The notes beneath the pieces were generated by a model that was not told the DNA's origin, made no database searches, and saw only the letters and a program-made list of their open reading frames with translations. The translations under genes were made by a program, and so were the position numbers. DNA of 64,000 nucleotides from Trichobilharzia regenti. Its lineage: Eukaryota; Platyhelminthes; Trematoda; Strigeidida; Schistosomatidae. Positions 34,100 to 44,129 of this stretch are shown here, in pieces. How positions within the stretch are numbered: the first letter of the stretch is position 1; each line of letters starts with the position of its first letter. The stretch lies in the NCBI GenBank assembly GCA_944472135.2, contig OX235267.1, positions 15,483,452 through 15,547,451 of the forward strand, in the 5' to 3' direction.

Positions 34100-35155
34100 C
34101 CTCACGGGATATACTTTTTAGAAGGAACCAGTTTGATAATAAATTCATTGAAAGGAGTCTCTTTGATGAATATTCTGTTTTTAATATGTCGAATAAACAA
34201 GTTATTTTGAAATTTGATATTCGAGGAGGATATAACTAGTAAATTTTTCCGAAATCGCCTATCGATAGCAACCAGAATAAAGCTTTCTCCTTCACCCCCA
34301 CAACTTGCCTTCCCTACAAAACTCCTTTTCACTTAAACGTCAATCACAATATCCCACTGTAATCAACTTCAGGGCTGATTTACCGATGTACTTGCACCTG
34401 TATAACTAAGTAAATAGGCGGCACCAGGAAAAGATGTGCACACACACACCTACCTTACACCACGATTGTCGAAAGCGGAATACAGTCCAGTAAACAGCTC
34501 ACTTCTGGAGAACATTATTACCTCTAGTCACGTAAAATCAGTAGAGACTTTATTCAGAGTCATTCATATATGAAGTGTAATCAAAGCGTTCACGGTTATT
34601 TCTCCTAGATCCCGTTCATACAGCCGACGTGTTAGCGAGCCATAAGGAGAGACCTGGATTTTGTGTAGTGAGAGACATTTTATTTAGGCGGGTTTTTTTT
34701 ACCATAGACTTGGTGTCAATTTTATCTGTGTGGTCTTCCGCATAATAAATTCGATGAGGTCTTTTTTTAATTTTTTTTATATATTTTTTTTCGTAATCCA
34801 TTCTTAATTGTTTGTTTCCTTATTTCTGAATGACTATTCATCATTTAACAAATTAGTTGTCAACTCTCTTGATGACGTAGCTTCATTCACGATTCTTTAC
34901 ATCTTACACTTTCTTGCACACTGGTAATAACCTTTGACTTTTTCATTTGTGCATATATATTTTGATAGCTAGATAGACAATTGTGCGTTGTGATAAATGA
35001 TTGGTTTACATGTATCTCTTCTCTTCATTTTAGTGTAACTAATCTTACAGCTGGGATTATTATTTTACTCTTTAGTATATCGAACTTTCGATGTGCATCT
35101 GTCTTTCTTTGCTTTTGTGCTATGTATGTTTCTTTTCAGAATGACGATTCATCTT
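34100..35155. other. Intron 2, unassigned stretch
   Basis: AT-rich, including poly-T runs at 34760-34795. No repeat family recognised. Confidence 0.4.
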
Positions 35156-35221
35156 TTGGTTAGACGATTTCATCATGAGCTGATGATATCAGTTATAGAA
35201 CCATTGGAAAGTCAACAGGGA

Positions 35222-35274
35222 GTACTGGACAGCCAGTTATTTCATCAGTCTGGTTTGGTACTCTTCAGCAGTAT
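35222..35274 (-). ncRNA. Hammerhead motif of the second SINE family
   Basis: Stem I CATACTG/CAGTACT, core CTGAAGA, GAAA and the cleavage triplet GTC are present. Stem II (GTACC...) pairs poorly, so activity is doubtful. Confidence 0.65.
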
Positions 35275-35696
35275 GCACCCACCTCCCTGCCTGGGTTCGA
35301 GCCCAAACCTTCTAGTTACAAGACGAGCTACCTCGTAGACCATTAAGCCACTGGGACCCAGCTGATCTAATAGTAGTCAATGCATGAATTCTAACTTCTG
35401 CTAATTGATGACATAGTACGACCAGTTCGCAATGTCTTCTTCGATGAGTTACTGCCTCACATTCACCCTGCTGTACTCTACTTGTCGTGGCTTGCCTCTA
35501 GAGGTGAGGCGGTAACTCGTCGAAGAAGACATTGCGAAGTGGTCACACTATGTTTTACATGAACTGGCAGAAGTTAGGATTCATGCATTGACTGGCTATT
35601 AGATCAGCTGGGTCCCAGTAGCTTAATGGTCTACAAGGCAGCTCGTCTTGCAACCAGAAGGTCTTGGGTTTGGACTCCGGCAGTGGGATGGGTGCA

Positions 35697-35749
35697 TACT
35701 GATGAAGAGTCCCAAACCAGGCTGATGAAACACCTGGCTGTCTAATACT
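35697..35749 (+). ncRNA. Hammerhead motif of the second SINE family, C3-to-A
   Basis: Core reads ATGAAGA in place of CTGAAGA; GAAA and GTC are kept, and stem II is imperfect. Probably inactive. Confidence 0.6.
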
Positions 35750-35939
35750 CCCTGTTGCTTTCCAATGGCACTCTAACTGACGTCAGCCATAGTGAAATCC
35801 TTCAACCAGTCAACAAGATCCCCACAAAACTAATATTTGAATATATTCATCCTTTATCTAAGTATTTGTCAAATTTCTGGATTACGTAATTTTCCCTGGA
35901 GATTGTGATGCTAATACGCTTTAGTTTATATTTCATTAT

Positions 35940-36545
35940 GGGTAAAATTTTTTTTAATAAAGTCTCACTTTGTTATACAGTAATGTTTACTGATGACCAA
36001 GTTTCGAGTACAATTTATTACCACTCATAATCACACGACTTCCTGACTTCATTTATATAGTTCCATTATTTTTACTTGATTTGATTGGTAGTAGTATTTT
36101 CCATGTTTCAGGTATGAGTGATGAATCATTCCTATTGCATATATTGGGTGTAGTTTCACTCGAAGAACCAAGAAGGAATCAGTAATCAATTTCTCTCACT
36201 CTCCACCTACCTAGATTACTTGTTAGAATTTTAACCGTCTCCCACCCACTCTATTGTGTGGTTGTGTGTTAATGCATGCAGTACAATGTAGTGAGTGCTG
36301 AGCTTTTTTCTAAATTACTCATCTGTCTTCTCGGGTCAATCATTCTAACCTTAGTCACTAAATTTTTATGTTCCGACAATGTGACTACCCCTGACCTACT
36401 AGTTTGACCTATGTAGTTGACCTCACTCACAGTCATTGTAGGGTATTTTGTAAATTGTATTATTTTGTCCAATTGGGTCAACTCACAGTGTCCTTTGATT
36501 TAAAGAGCTTGTTCTACCTGAGTGAGTTTGTAGGTTTGAATGCCA
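35940..36545 (-). mobile_element. Penelope-like fragment, - strand half of an inverted pair
   Basis: The terminal block (35940-36040) is followed by the GIY-YIG end: the - frame 36481-36269 has EVNYIGQTSRSGVVTLSEHKN with the YIG box intact. It meets a + strand copy at about 36546. Confidence 0.8.
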
Positions 36546-37310
36546 CCCTAATTCCTGCTTTATTTACTAAGTAGCACAAAAAGAACACCTAAATGATGAA
36601 ATAAAACAGAAAGAAGAGGCGTTGGTATTAAATGACTATCCTATCAAATTCATTAGGAAGATCAGTAAAGGCCGAAAACAAAGTAAAAGTAATTGTAAAA
36701 CTAGTAACAATTACATAAATATTCTCTCTTATTTAGAGAGAATATAAGGCATCTATTGTTAAACCATATAAGGAGGGGACATCTGAGAAGCTCCATGCCT
36801 AGGATTCTCAATAAAGCAGGAATTAGAGTGGCATTTAAACCTACAAACTCACTCAGGTAGAACAAGCTCTGTAGGTTAAAGGACCTTGTAAGTTGACCCA
36901 ATTAGACAAATGAATACAATTTACAAAATACCCTACAATGACTGTCAGTGAGGTCAACTACATAGGTCAAACTAGTAGGTCAGGGGTAGTCACATTGTCG
37001 GAACATAAAAATTTAGTGACTAAGGTTAGAATGATTGACCCCGAGAAGACAGATGAGTAATTTAGAAAAAAGCTCAGCACTCACTACATTGTACTGCATG
37101 CATTAACACACAACCACACAATAGAGTGGGTGGGAGACGGTTAAAATTTCAACAAGTAATCTAGGTAGGTGGAGAGTGAGAGAAATTGATTACTGATTCC
37201 TTCTTGGTTCTTCGAGTGAATCCACACCCAATACATGCAATAGGAATGATTCATCACTCATACCTGAAACATGGAAAATACTACTACCAATCAAATCAAG
37301 TGATGAAGAT
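36546..37310 (+). mobile_element. Penelope-like fragment, + strand half of an inverted pair
   Basis: The region 36830-37290 is the near-exact reverse complement of 36100-36540. GIY-YIG codons (ACTGTCAGTGAGGTCAACTA, then a YIGQTSRS stretch near 36957) sit in a broken frame. No RT palm motif. Confidence 0.8.
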
Positions 37311-37329
37311 TCCTGACCAACAGCAGCAG

Positions 37330-38130
37330 CAGCAACAACAGACAACAATCAGCATAAATGGGAGGAAACTGAAAGAACATGTGCCGAAAAGCCTACGTCT
37401 CAAGGGAACAAACTCTTATAGCAGCGCTATTTCCAGACATCTCCTCGACACGGGTCATGAGGTGGAAATCGAGAAATCCTTCAAAATTATCAATAGACAA
37501 AGGAGCTCCATTCTCCTCAAGTTTGCCGAAGCAATTTCTATCAAACGCTTGAAACCAGATCTGTGTGTTCAGAAAGAATCAGTTATTAGTCTTTCCTTGC
37601 CTTGGTAACTGGATGTCTTTTTTTTCCCATCTGATTGCGTAATCTTTGTCTTTAACCTCACCCTCTTTTATAATCTGTAATTTTGTTTGTCTCTTGTTTC
37701 TATGATTTGAGTTCAACTCAGTACATTGTTACCTAACTTATTAATCACTTTGCATCTCTCATCTGACTGTGTAATTTTGTCTTCAACCTCACCCTCCTTT
37801 TATAATCTGTAATTTTGTTTGTCTCTTGTTTCTATAATTTGAGTTCAACTCAGTACATTGTTACCTAACTTATTAGTCACTATGCATCCAACGCGCATCC
37901 CTTACCATTATATACATACATTTATTTATTATTTTTTAACTTGAACTGCCTGTGGTAAAACTATATAAGCGCAATTTTCTGAGCACTGTTTACTAGTTGT
38001 GAAATTTTCTGTCAACATGTAAAATTTGCAAGTACGTTAAAACGTTTCTGTACTTAAACCTGAAAATTTATTTAGGCTGTAAGCAGCTGACGAGAAGCCA
38101 ACGAAATAAATGATGGTACCATGTTATTCT
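37330..38130 (+). mobile_element. Penelope-like fragment of another family, C-terminus and 3' end
   Basis: A CAG/CAA run (37318-37345) opens a frame ending at 37608. It matches the C-terminus encoded at 60299-60655: SYSSAISRHLLDTGHEVEIE, FKIINRQRSS, AISIKRLKPDLCVQ. A duplicated 3' untranslated block follows, then a terminal sequence (TTATTCTGCACAAATC) shared in reverse with about 60020-60035. Confidence 0.78.
37625..37885 (+). repeat. Two tandem ~130-bp copies
   Basis: CATCTGATTGCGTAATCTTTG starts unit 1 and CATCTGACTGTGTAATTTTG starts unit 2. Both continue through TTATAATCTGTAATTTTG and TTGTTACCTAACTTATTA. A local duplication in the Penelope 3' region. Confidence 0.9.
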
Positions 38131-38870
38131 GCACAAATCAATACTGTTCTCGCTTTATTCAAATTTATCAAGGGGAATAAATGCATGAAACTGAAAGAAA
38201 CAACGTCTTCCACCTACCGACCTAGGAAGCATCGTTTCAACTACAGGCGGATGGAACTGATGAGGGTATCAATACAGCTAGGATTGGGAAAGCACGACAA
38301 GCTTTCATTACTCTTAAGTCTGTGTGGAGGTGAACAGCACTACTCAGCATGAAAAACAAGATCCGGATTTTCAACTCTAATGTGCAGTCAGTTAGTGCTA
38401 CTATACGGATCAGAGACTTGGCCAGCGCGTCATAAAGAGCATCTCAAGCAAACTACAGACCTTCATTAACAGTTGTCTTCGCTCAATACTACTCAAGATC
38501 AGATGGCCAGCCAGAAAAGATCAGCAACAGGGATTTCTGGCAATGAGCGAACCAACTCAGCAGGAACCGATTGTGAAACAAATAGGCAGGAAGAAATGGA
38601 GATGAATTCCAGGCCATACTCCGAGAAAACAAACCATCAAGTGACATCACTAGACAAGCCATTGCTCGAATGGAACCCGAAAGGGAAGCGGCGAGTTGGT
38701 CGTCAGTGCAACGGTGACTTGGAAGAGGAAGTGATGTGAATAGGAGATGAAAGCATGTGGGCAAACTTGGAGCGGGATGAAAAAGTTGGCAGAAAACCGA
38801 AGGCAATGGAGATGCGCAACTGAAGCCCTATGTTCCTCTAGGAATTAAAGGATATAATAATAAATAATAA
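38130..38870 (+). mobile_element. RTE-like C-terminal region and 3' end
   Basis: Begins RPRKHRFNYRRMELMRVSIQ (also at 63840-63900), passes VLLYGSETWP and LLEWNPKGKRRVGRQCNGD, and ends GAAGCCCTATGTTCC with an (AAT)n tail. This is the standard tail of RTE reverse transcriptases. Stops show decay. Confidence 0.8.
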
Positions 38871-38899
38871 TAATAATCAAATCAAGTGGAAAATAATGG

Positions 38900-39080
38900 A
38901 ACTATATAAATGAAGTTAGAAAGTCGTGTGAGTACTTTGATATGATTATGAGCAATAATTTGTGCTCGAAACGTCATCAGTAAACATTTCTATATAACAC
39001 TGTGAGACTTTATCAAAACAAAATTTAACCATAATGGTATTACACTCTACCACAGTGCACAAGTTTTATTCTTTTATTAA
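38900..39080 (+). repeat. Penelope-type terminal block
   Basis: Contains the hammerhead-like fold at 38937-38980, then ACACTGTGAGACTTTATC and CACAAGTTTTATTCTT. Confidence 0.7.
38937..38980 (+). ncRNA. Hammerhead-like fold in a Penelope terminal block
   Basis: Pairing arms TTGAT/ATCAG, a core-like ATGATTA, stem GAGCA/TGCTC, then GAAA, ACGT and GTC. The order matches a type I hammerhead, but two core positions differ (C3 to A, G8 to U). Penelope-like elements of other animals are known to carry hammerheads. Activity is not expected. Confidence 0.45.
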
Positions 39081-40434
39081 TTTATATTTGTTCCTGAGTA
39101 ACATTAATCTGTGAACTCTTCAGTTAAATAACATTTTACTCACGTAATCCCCCAAATATCTGGATACCTTGAGGAATATTTACGCCAAGAGATTTCTTCC
39201 TACTAACTGACTTGTGTGTGTGCTTTTTTTTCACATCACATGGAAATTTTTCATACCTTGACGGAATAGGTGTTTTTATCCCTAAGTAGACAAAGCGAGA
39301 GGTAGGTAGTTAGACAGGTAACTAACAATGGGAATCAATAGCATTGACGGTAATAATAGTTGAATTTTTTTTTTGAGAATTAAAGTTCTTAGTTGATACT
39401 TCAAAAAACAACAAAACAAAATCCCCTTCATTATGTAACATTCTCACATGGTGTTTTATATTTTTCTAATCATGTCACTTGTGTAGTAGTCAGTAATGAA
39501 TGTAGAAATCTCTTGTGAATTGAACATTCTATCATGAAGGTATCGATTCAAATAGAGACAAACTAATAGACAAACTCAGTCTTTTCTAGATTAGCTATTA
39601 TAAACACAGGAGACAGAGAAATTCAAGCTTCGATTTTTTTAAATTTTTTCATCTGTAGCCTTCTCAACCACAAATCAGAGGGGGGAAATGAACAACAACA
39701 GCGGAGTCTGTTTCCCTCGCCTCCTTCTCTTTCTGCCTCTCTCTGTCTGTCTATGTATCTCTCTGTTTGGCCTAATTGTACTAGCGGGAGTGATCTGTCT
39801 TTTGCTACCTGTCCGTCTATCGATCTCTTGAGTACACTCCCATTTTTTAGTGAATAGCATTTCTAGAGTTATATATTATGCCTGATCATTATTGCTACTG
39901 CCTACTTACTAACTGCTCGTCTCACACTCAACCTTTAATCAACCAATCATATTTATATCTTGTCAGATGGTGTTGTCGTTGTTGTTGTAATGGCTGTCAG
40001 ACCCATATGCTGCAATTTACTACATGGTTATGATGTGAGAAGGTGGAAGGGTAGAGAAAATATCACCTTGAGAACAGTATAATAATAATAATAATAATAG
40101 AGAAGTGTTGTATGTATGTGTGCATGCATGAGGAGAGGACAGTATTCACTCTATCTCTCTCCCTCTCTCTTATCATAGGCATTGTAAATCAATATATCTA
40201 CACATAGTTTTTATTCCTTTCCTTCTTCTCTGAAATAAATGCTTGAAAATAATCTGTACTCTATAATGACAAAGATATGCCCGTTATTTTAATTTCTTAT
40301 CTAACTACTGCCTAAACAACATAATCATCAAATCCCTGCGGATTAACACTTGACTTGAATATTAATCCAATGCTCACTATAGGAGGCGACTGGCCCAATT
40401 CACGTAGGTTCTAGTGTGGGGGTAGGAGGGTTGT
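39081..40434. other. Intron 2, low-complexity stretch
   Basis: Pyrimidine-rich CTCTCTCTGTCTGTC tract (39715-39770), (AAT)n at 40080-40100 and CT-rich runs at 40145-40175. No element or exon seen. Confidence 0.5.
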
Positions 40435-40540
40435 AAGCAGCCACTGGGACCCGATTCAATGGCTCGTGAATTCTAACTTCTACCGATTCATGATGCATTT
40501 AGCGCGACCCCAACCATTGTCGTTGGTGGGACATCCATCC
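40435..40540 (-). mobile_element. Second hammerhead-SINE family, 5' fragment
   Basis: The - strand reads leader and head start: GAAGTTAGAATTCACGAGCC and CGGGTCCCAGTGGC. Truncated before the hammerhead. Confidence 0.6.
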
Positions 40541-40791
40541 ACACATGTGACATCTGATTGAACCTCACTGGTCACGACTTCTCACTAGAAATCAGGAAAC
40601 TCCAGCCTGTAGCAAGTCACTGGCGAGCATCAGATAAATTTTCTATAGTTTTGGTTTGTAAGGGTTAGTTATGTTTTTACGAGTTGATCACGGATTGATA
40701 TCAATTAGAGAACCATTGGAAACCATTGAACCATATATATATTAAAGTAGAGCCAGAGATGAGGACCTAATTGAGAAAGTAAATATTTCTT

Positions 40792-40952
40792 CCATATTAG
40801 TTTGTTTATTAGATGTATCACACACGACTTCAAAGTCGGGTGATTACAATTGATATGATTATGAACAATGCTAGATTGTGTTCGAAACGTCATCTAGTAA
40901 ATAATACTGTTTCACTCACTGTGTGATACATCTAATAAACAAACTAATATGG
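40792..40952. repeat. Penelope terminal block between perfect 32-bp inverted repeats
   Basis: 40792-40823 and 40921-40952 are exact reverse complements (CCATATTAGTTTG... and ...CAAACTAATATGG). The 97-bp loop contains a hammerhead-like fold (40850-40897) whose stem is GAACA/TGTTC, a compensated change from GAGCA/TGCTC at 38937. Confidence 0.85.
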
Positions 40953-40979
40953 AATTTTTCAATGAACGAAATATTCCCA

Positions 40980-41449
40980 TACTGAGTCATAAGAAAAGGC
41001 ACAAACAGCGAAGAAAATTTTCTTTTCGACGATTCATTTTCATGAGCTGTACAATCGTAATTATAATTAAACACATAAGTTTTTGACCAATCAGATACTG
41101 GTAAACTTTGTCCTTGAAAATTCTGCTACATAGTGTGAGGTGTAAGAAGGGATGACTAATTGTAAGTTAGAAAGGAGACAGAAGTTGGCATGACCTAATA
41201 AGTGTGAGATAATGACTAATCAATAAGCTAGTGTAGAGTGGACAGGAACTAGTGGAAAGGTTATACAGTAGTTTTGTATAAGATCTGTGTGAAAAAGCAA
41301 TGTTATTAATAAACAGTCATAGAGTAGTAATAAAATATGGATGGTGGGAATAGTAATAATAATAAAAGTATTAAGAACAGTAATAATAATAATAATAATA
41401 ACAGTGAACTTACGTATTAAAAGAGAGGAGAAAAATTATAGTTAGAAAT
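40980..41449 (-). repeat. 3' untranslated and terminal region of the Penelope element
   Basis: Follows the coding frame in element sense, with (TTA)n at 41340-41402 and an end block (GTACAATCGTAATTATAATT) related to the arms at 31307 and 47231. Confidence 0.55.
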
Positions 41450-42760
41450 TTACTCTGGCCATGGTAGGGCTAGAGAATGTATGTATCGTTTTTGTATGCA
41501 TAGGTCCGGTTTTATGTCACGAATAGCTAGTGCCTCGGCTATGTACAGATGTCGTATCCGGAGTCCTTTTGTACGATATTGAGGGACTCTGTGTACCACT
41601 GTGAAGCTTTCGTGTGGGGGTGCTCGATGTCCGGAGATAACAAGGTGTTCGAGGATTGAGCTGTTGGTATTCTTCTTTTCTCCTCTGGCTAACCAAGCTG
41701 GGCAGTGTTCCAGGATACGTTTGTGGACTTGACGTTGCGTACGGCCGATATACTTTGCTCCACACGAGCAAGTGAATTGATAAATACACATTGAAGTGGC
41801 CAAAGGCGGTATCTTGTCCTTAACGTTAGACTGGATTAACTGTCTGCAGGAGAATGTTATATGTAGAGTGGCTGTTGGGAATGTCTTCTTCAGACTTTTT
41901 GAAAGGCGGTTTCTGAGAATTTCCGCTGCGATGTCACCTTTGAATTCTAGGTTCATGAAGAGAGTCTTCTTAGGAACCGTTGTGATATTTGGCACCGGGG
42001 GCTTCTCCTTCATGTTTTTGTCGATGAATCTTGGCGGATACCCATTCTCTAGTAGGGTTTCACGCAATAAATTTAATTCTTTCTCCACCGTGTCTTCCGA
42101 GCAGATTTTTCTAATCCTTGAGCACAATGTACGTACCAAGTTTCTCTTTCGGGTCAGTGGGACAAAGCTCTGGAAGTTGATAAACTGTCCAGTCCATGTT
42201 GGTTTCCGGTATATCGATCTTTGGATCGTACAGTCGTCTCTTCTGGTGAGTAATACATCGAGGAATGGAAATGCGTTGTTCGATTCGCGTTCTAAGGTGA
42301 ATCTTATTGATGGATGCGCTGCGTTGAAGGTTTTCAGGAGAGAATCTATATCACATTTTTCATCGCAGATTATAAATGTATCATCTACATATCTCTTGTA
42401 TAAGTGCAGTTGACTTATTAAGGGATCAAGGGTGTTGTTTTCAAGACTCGCCATGAAACAGTCAGCTAGGAGTGGACCGAGAGGAGACCCCATGGCTACT
42501 CCATCTTTCTGTACATAGAACTGTTCATTGAATTTGAACTGGACATTGAACGTGCATCTGAGAAGAAGTTCCTTCAGGTAGTTTATGGGGAGAGGAACTT
42601 CTATGTTGTTGGTTTCTATGTAATTACAAATGTTGCATATTGTCTCAGTCAGGGGGATACTTGTGAATAGAGAGGCGACATCTAGTGAGATCATTTGTCT
42701 TTCATACACGTTGACATCCTTCACTGAGTCGATGGAATTACTTACTACCACAGTGGTCAA
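41450..42760 (-). mobile_element. Penelope-like element, RT and GIY-YIG open frame (5'-truncated)
   Basis: The best-preserved coding sequence of a mobile element here: 436 codons without a stop. RT motifs in order: ISLDVASLFTSIP (first catalytic Asp), GVAMGSPLGPLLADCFM, and LYKRYVDDTFI with both catalytic Asp. The GIY-YIG endonuclease follows with IYQFTCSCGAKYIGRTQRQ and KRILEHCPAWL, and the frame ends LALPWPE. The N-terminal part of the RT is missing; a stop lies just upstream (near 42766) and no ATG opens the frame. The open state implies recent insertion or an accidental lack of decay. It is antisense to the TMEM184 gene in intron 2. Confidence 0.92.
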
Positions 42761-42770
42761 GTCTTACACA

Positions 42771-43180
42771 TATATAAATATTTCTTCGCTCAATCTTTCT
42801 GTTTTCTAAACAACTGAAGGGGATTAATTACTCGTTAATCAATAAATAATTCGACTTATGTTGGAATGGAAAAAGGCCTGTTGTTTCTGCTTCTTTGTCA
42901 TTCAACCTATGTAAACATGTATGAAGAAACTGTCTTGGGTTTATTAACTGAAATGTTACTACAACAGGGGGGAGGGATATAAACTGTGACATAACCTAGG
43001 TTGTTTTTATCGATTAAACCAAGAAGAATAAAGCCTACACTGTATGAAAAACAGGTGCATATTATTTTGAAACTCCTCGTCAGCTTCAGATAGCGTAAAA
43101 TACACATTAGATTAATGAAGTAAGGATAAATATTCCCATTTTTTTTCTATGAAGCATGAAGATCTTAGTTCAACGAAACA
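42771..43180. other. Intron 2, unassigned stretch
   Basis: Nothing recognisable; it adjoins the truncated end of the Penelope element. Confidence 0.4.
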
Positions 43181-43630
43181 ATAAAGGCTAATCACGAAGG
43201 GACTTCAGTTAGAGAATTGCTGAAAACTGGGGAGTATTGGACAGCACAGTTTCATTAGTATTCAAGCCAACCATATAATCTGGAGGTACTAGATTCGATA
43301 GCTGTTGGTGTAGTCATGAGTGAATACTAAGAGGAAACAGCTGTCCAATACTCCCCCCTCCTCGTTTTCCAATTCGAATCTCTGAAAAATAACGCTTGAA
43401 AATTAATCTAGTGCTGACTGATGACTGATTACAGGGTGAAGTTGACTGACCAGAGGGATCAATCAAGTTGGATATGAGGACAATTACCCAGCGATAACAT
43501 TCACTAGCAGTCGTGGTGTATATCGAGGGTTGTTAGAAGTTAGAATTCATGAGCCAGTGAATTTCACCTAAATGCTTCAGTGGTGGTCAGTGAGCTCACT
43601 TTGTAACCTGACGGTTTTCGAATCGATCAA
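43181..43630. mobile_element. Decayed pieces of the second hammerhead-SINE family
   Basis: GGGAGTATTGGACAGC (43237-43252) and AACAGCTGTCCAATACTCC (about 43338) are hammerhead-end fragments in opposite orientations. Too broken to delimit. Confidence 0.5.
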
Positions 43631-43830
43631 CAGTGTCTATTGATGATAGTAATGATGATGATGAGTCTGAGACAAAGACGAAACAGCTATCTAGTTGTCA
43701 CTCCCCAGTGTTCAATGATTCTCTAACTGATGTCGATTCGTGATCAATTTTGAAATCAATCAAACCCTTGAAAACCAACATTTGAAACTGTGAAGAGTGT
43801 AATATGAATATTTCCAACTGACACAAAAAA

Positions 43831-44030
43831 TTGCATGGAGGATTTAATCATGAGCTGACATCAGTTAGAGAACCACTGGAAAACCTGGGAGTACTGGACA
43901 GCTGTTTCGTCCTAGTTTGGGACTCCTCAGCAGTACGCACCCACCGGTGGTTCTCTAACTGATGTCAGCTCATGATTGAATCCTCCATGCAATCAAACAA
44001 AATCCCTACAACAAACCAATACTTAAAAAT
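43831..44030. mobile_element. Second hammerhead-SINE family, inverted fragment pair with TSD
   Basis: A - strand piece (tail and hammerhead, 43831-43946) joins a + strand tail (43946-44030) at CCACC|GGTGG. Both carry CATCAGTTAGAGAACCAC or its complement. Flanks GACACAAAAAA (43820-43830) and GATACAAAAAA (44031-44041) match at 10 of 11, so the inverted unit inserted once. Confidence 0.8.
43891..43936 (-). ncRNA. Type I hammerhead ribozyme of the second SINE family, complete core
   Basis: On the - strand: stem I GTACTG, core CTGAGGA, stem II GTCC-CAAACTA-GGAC, GAAA, self-complementary stem III ACAGCTGT, cleavage triplet GTC, stem I CAGTAC. Every catalytic position matches. The predicted cut lies between 43897 and 43896. 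Confidence 0.82.
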
Positions 44031-44129
44031 GATACAAAAAAGACAATAATGATTTATCTTAAGTTTGCAAGAAGATTCGAGAAGTTCTATGTAAATGATT
44101 TACGACAGGAAAACCATTTACCGAGAAAC

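Larger units (their letters stand above)
35156..35835. mobile_element. Second hammerhead-SINE family, inverted pair
   Basis: A - strand copy (35156-35465) and a + strand copy (about 35505-35835) face each other across a 40-bp centre, giving arms of about 300 bp. The + copy shows a 5' leader (AAGACATTGCGAAGTGGTC), a tRNA-like head (GGGTCCCAGTAGCTTAATGG, box B GGGTTTGGACTCC), a hammerhead segment and a tail. In both copies the hammerhead stem II is altered. Confidence 0.8.

Noticed and set aside
37990..38110. CTGACGAG...ACGAAAT at 38088-38106 (and CTGATGAG...AGAAAT in reverse near 60075) as a hammerhead
   Set aside because: The core boxes look right, but the bases between them cannot form stem II, and no matching stem I or cleavage triplet was found.
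40080..40175. CRISPR-like or other spaced repeats
   Set aside because: These are simple AAT and CT microsatellites in a eukaryotic intron.
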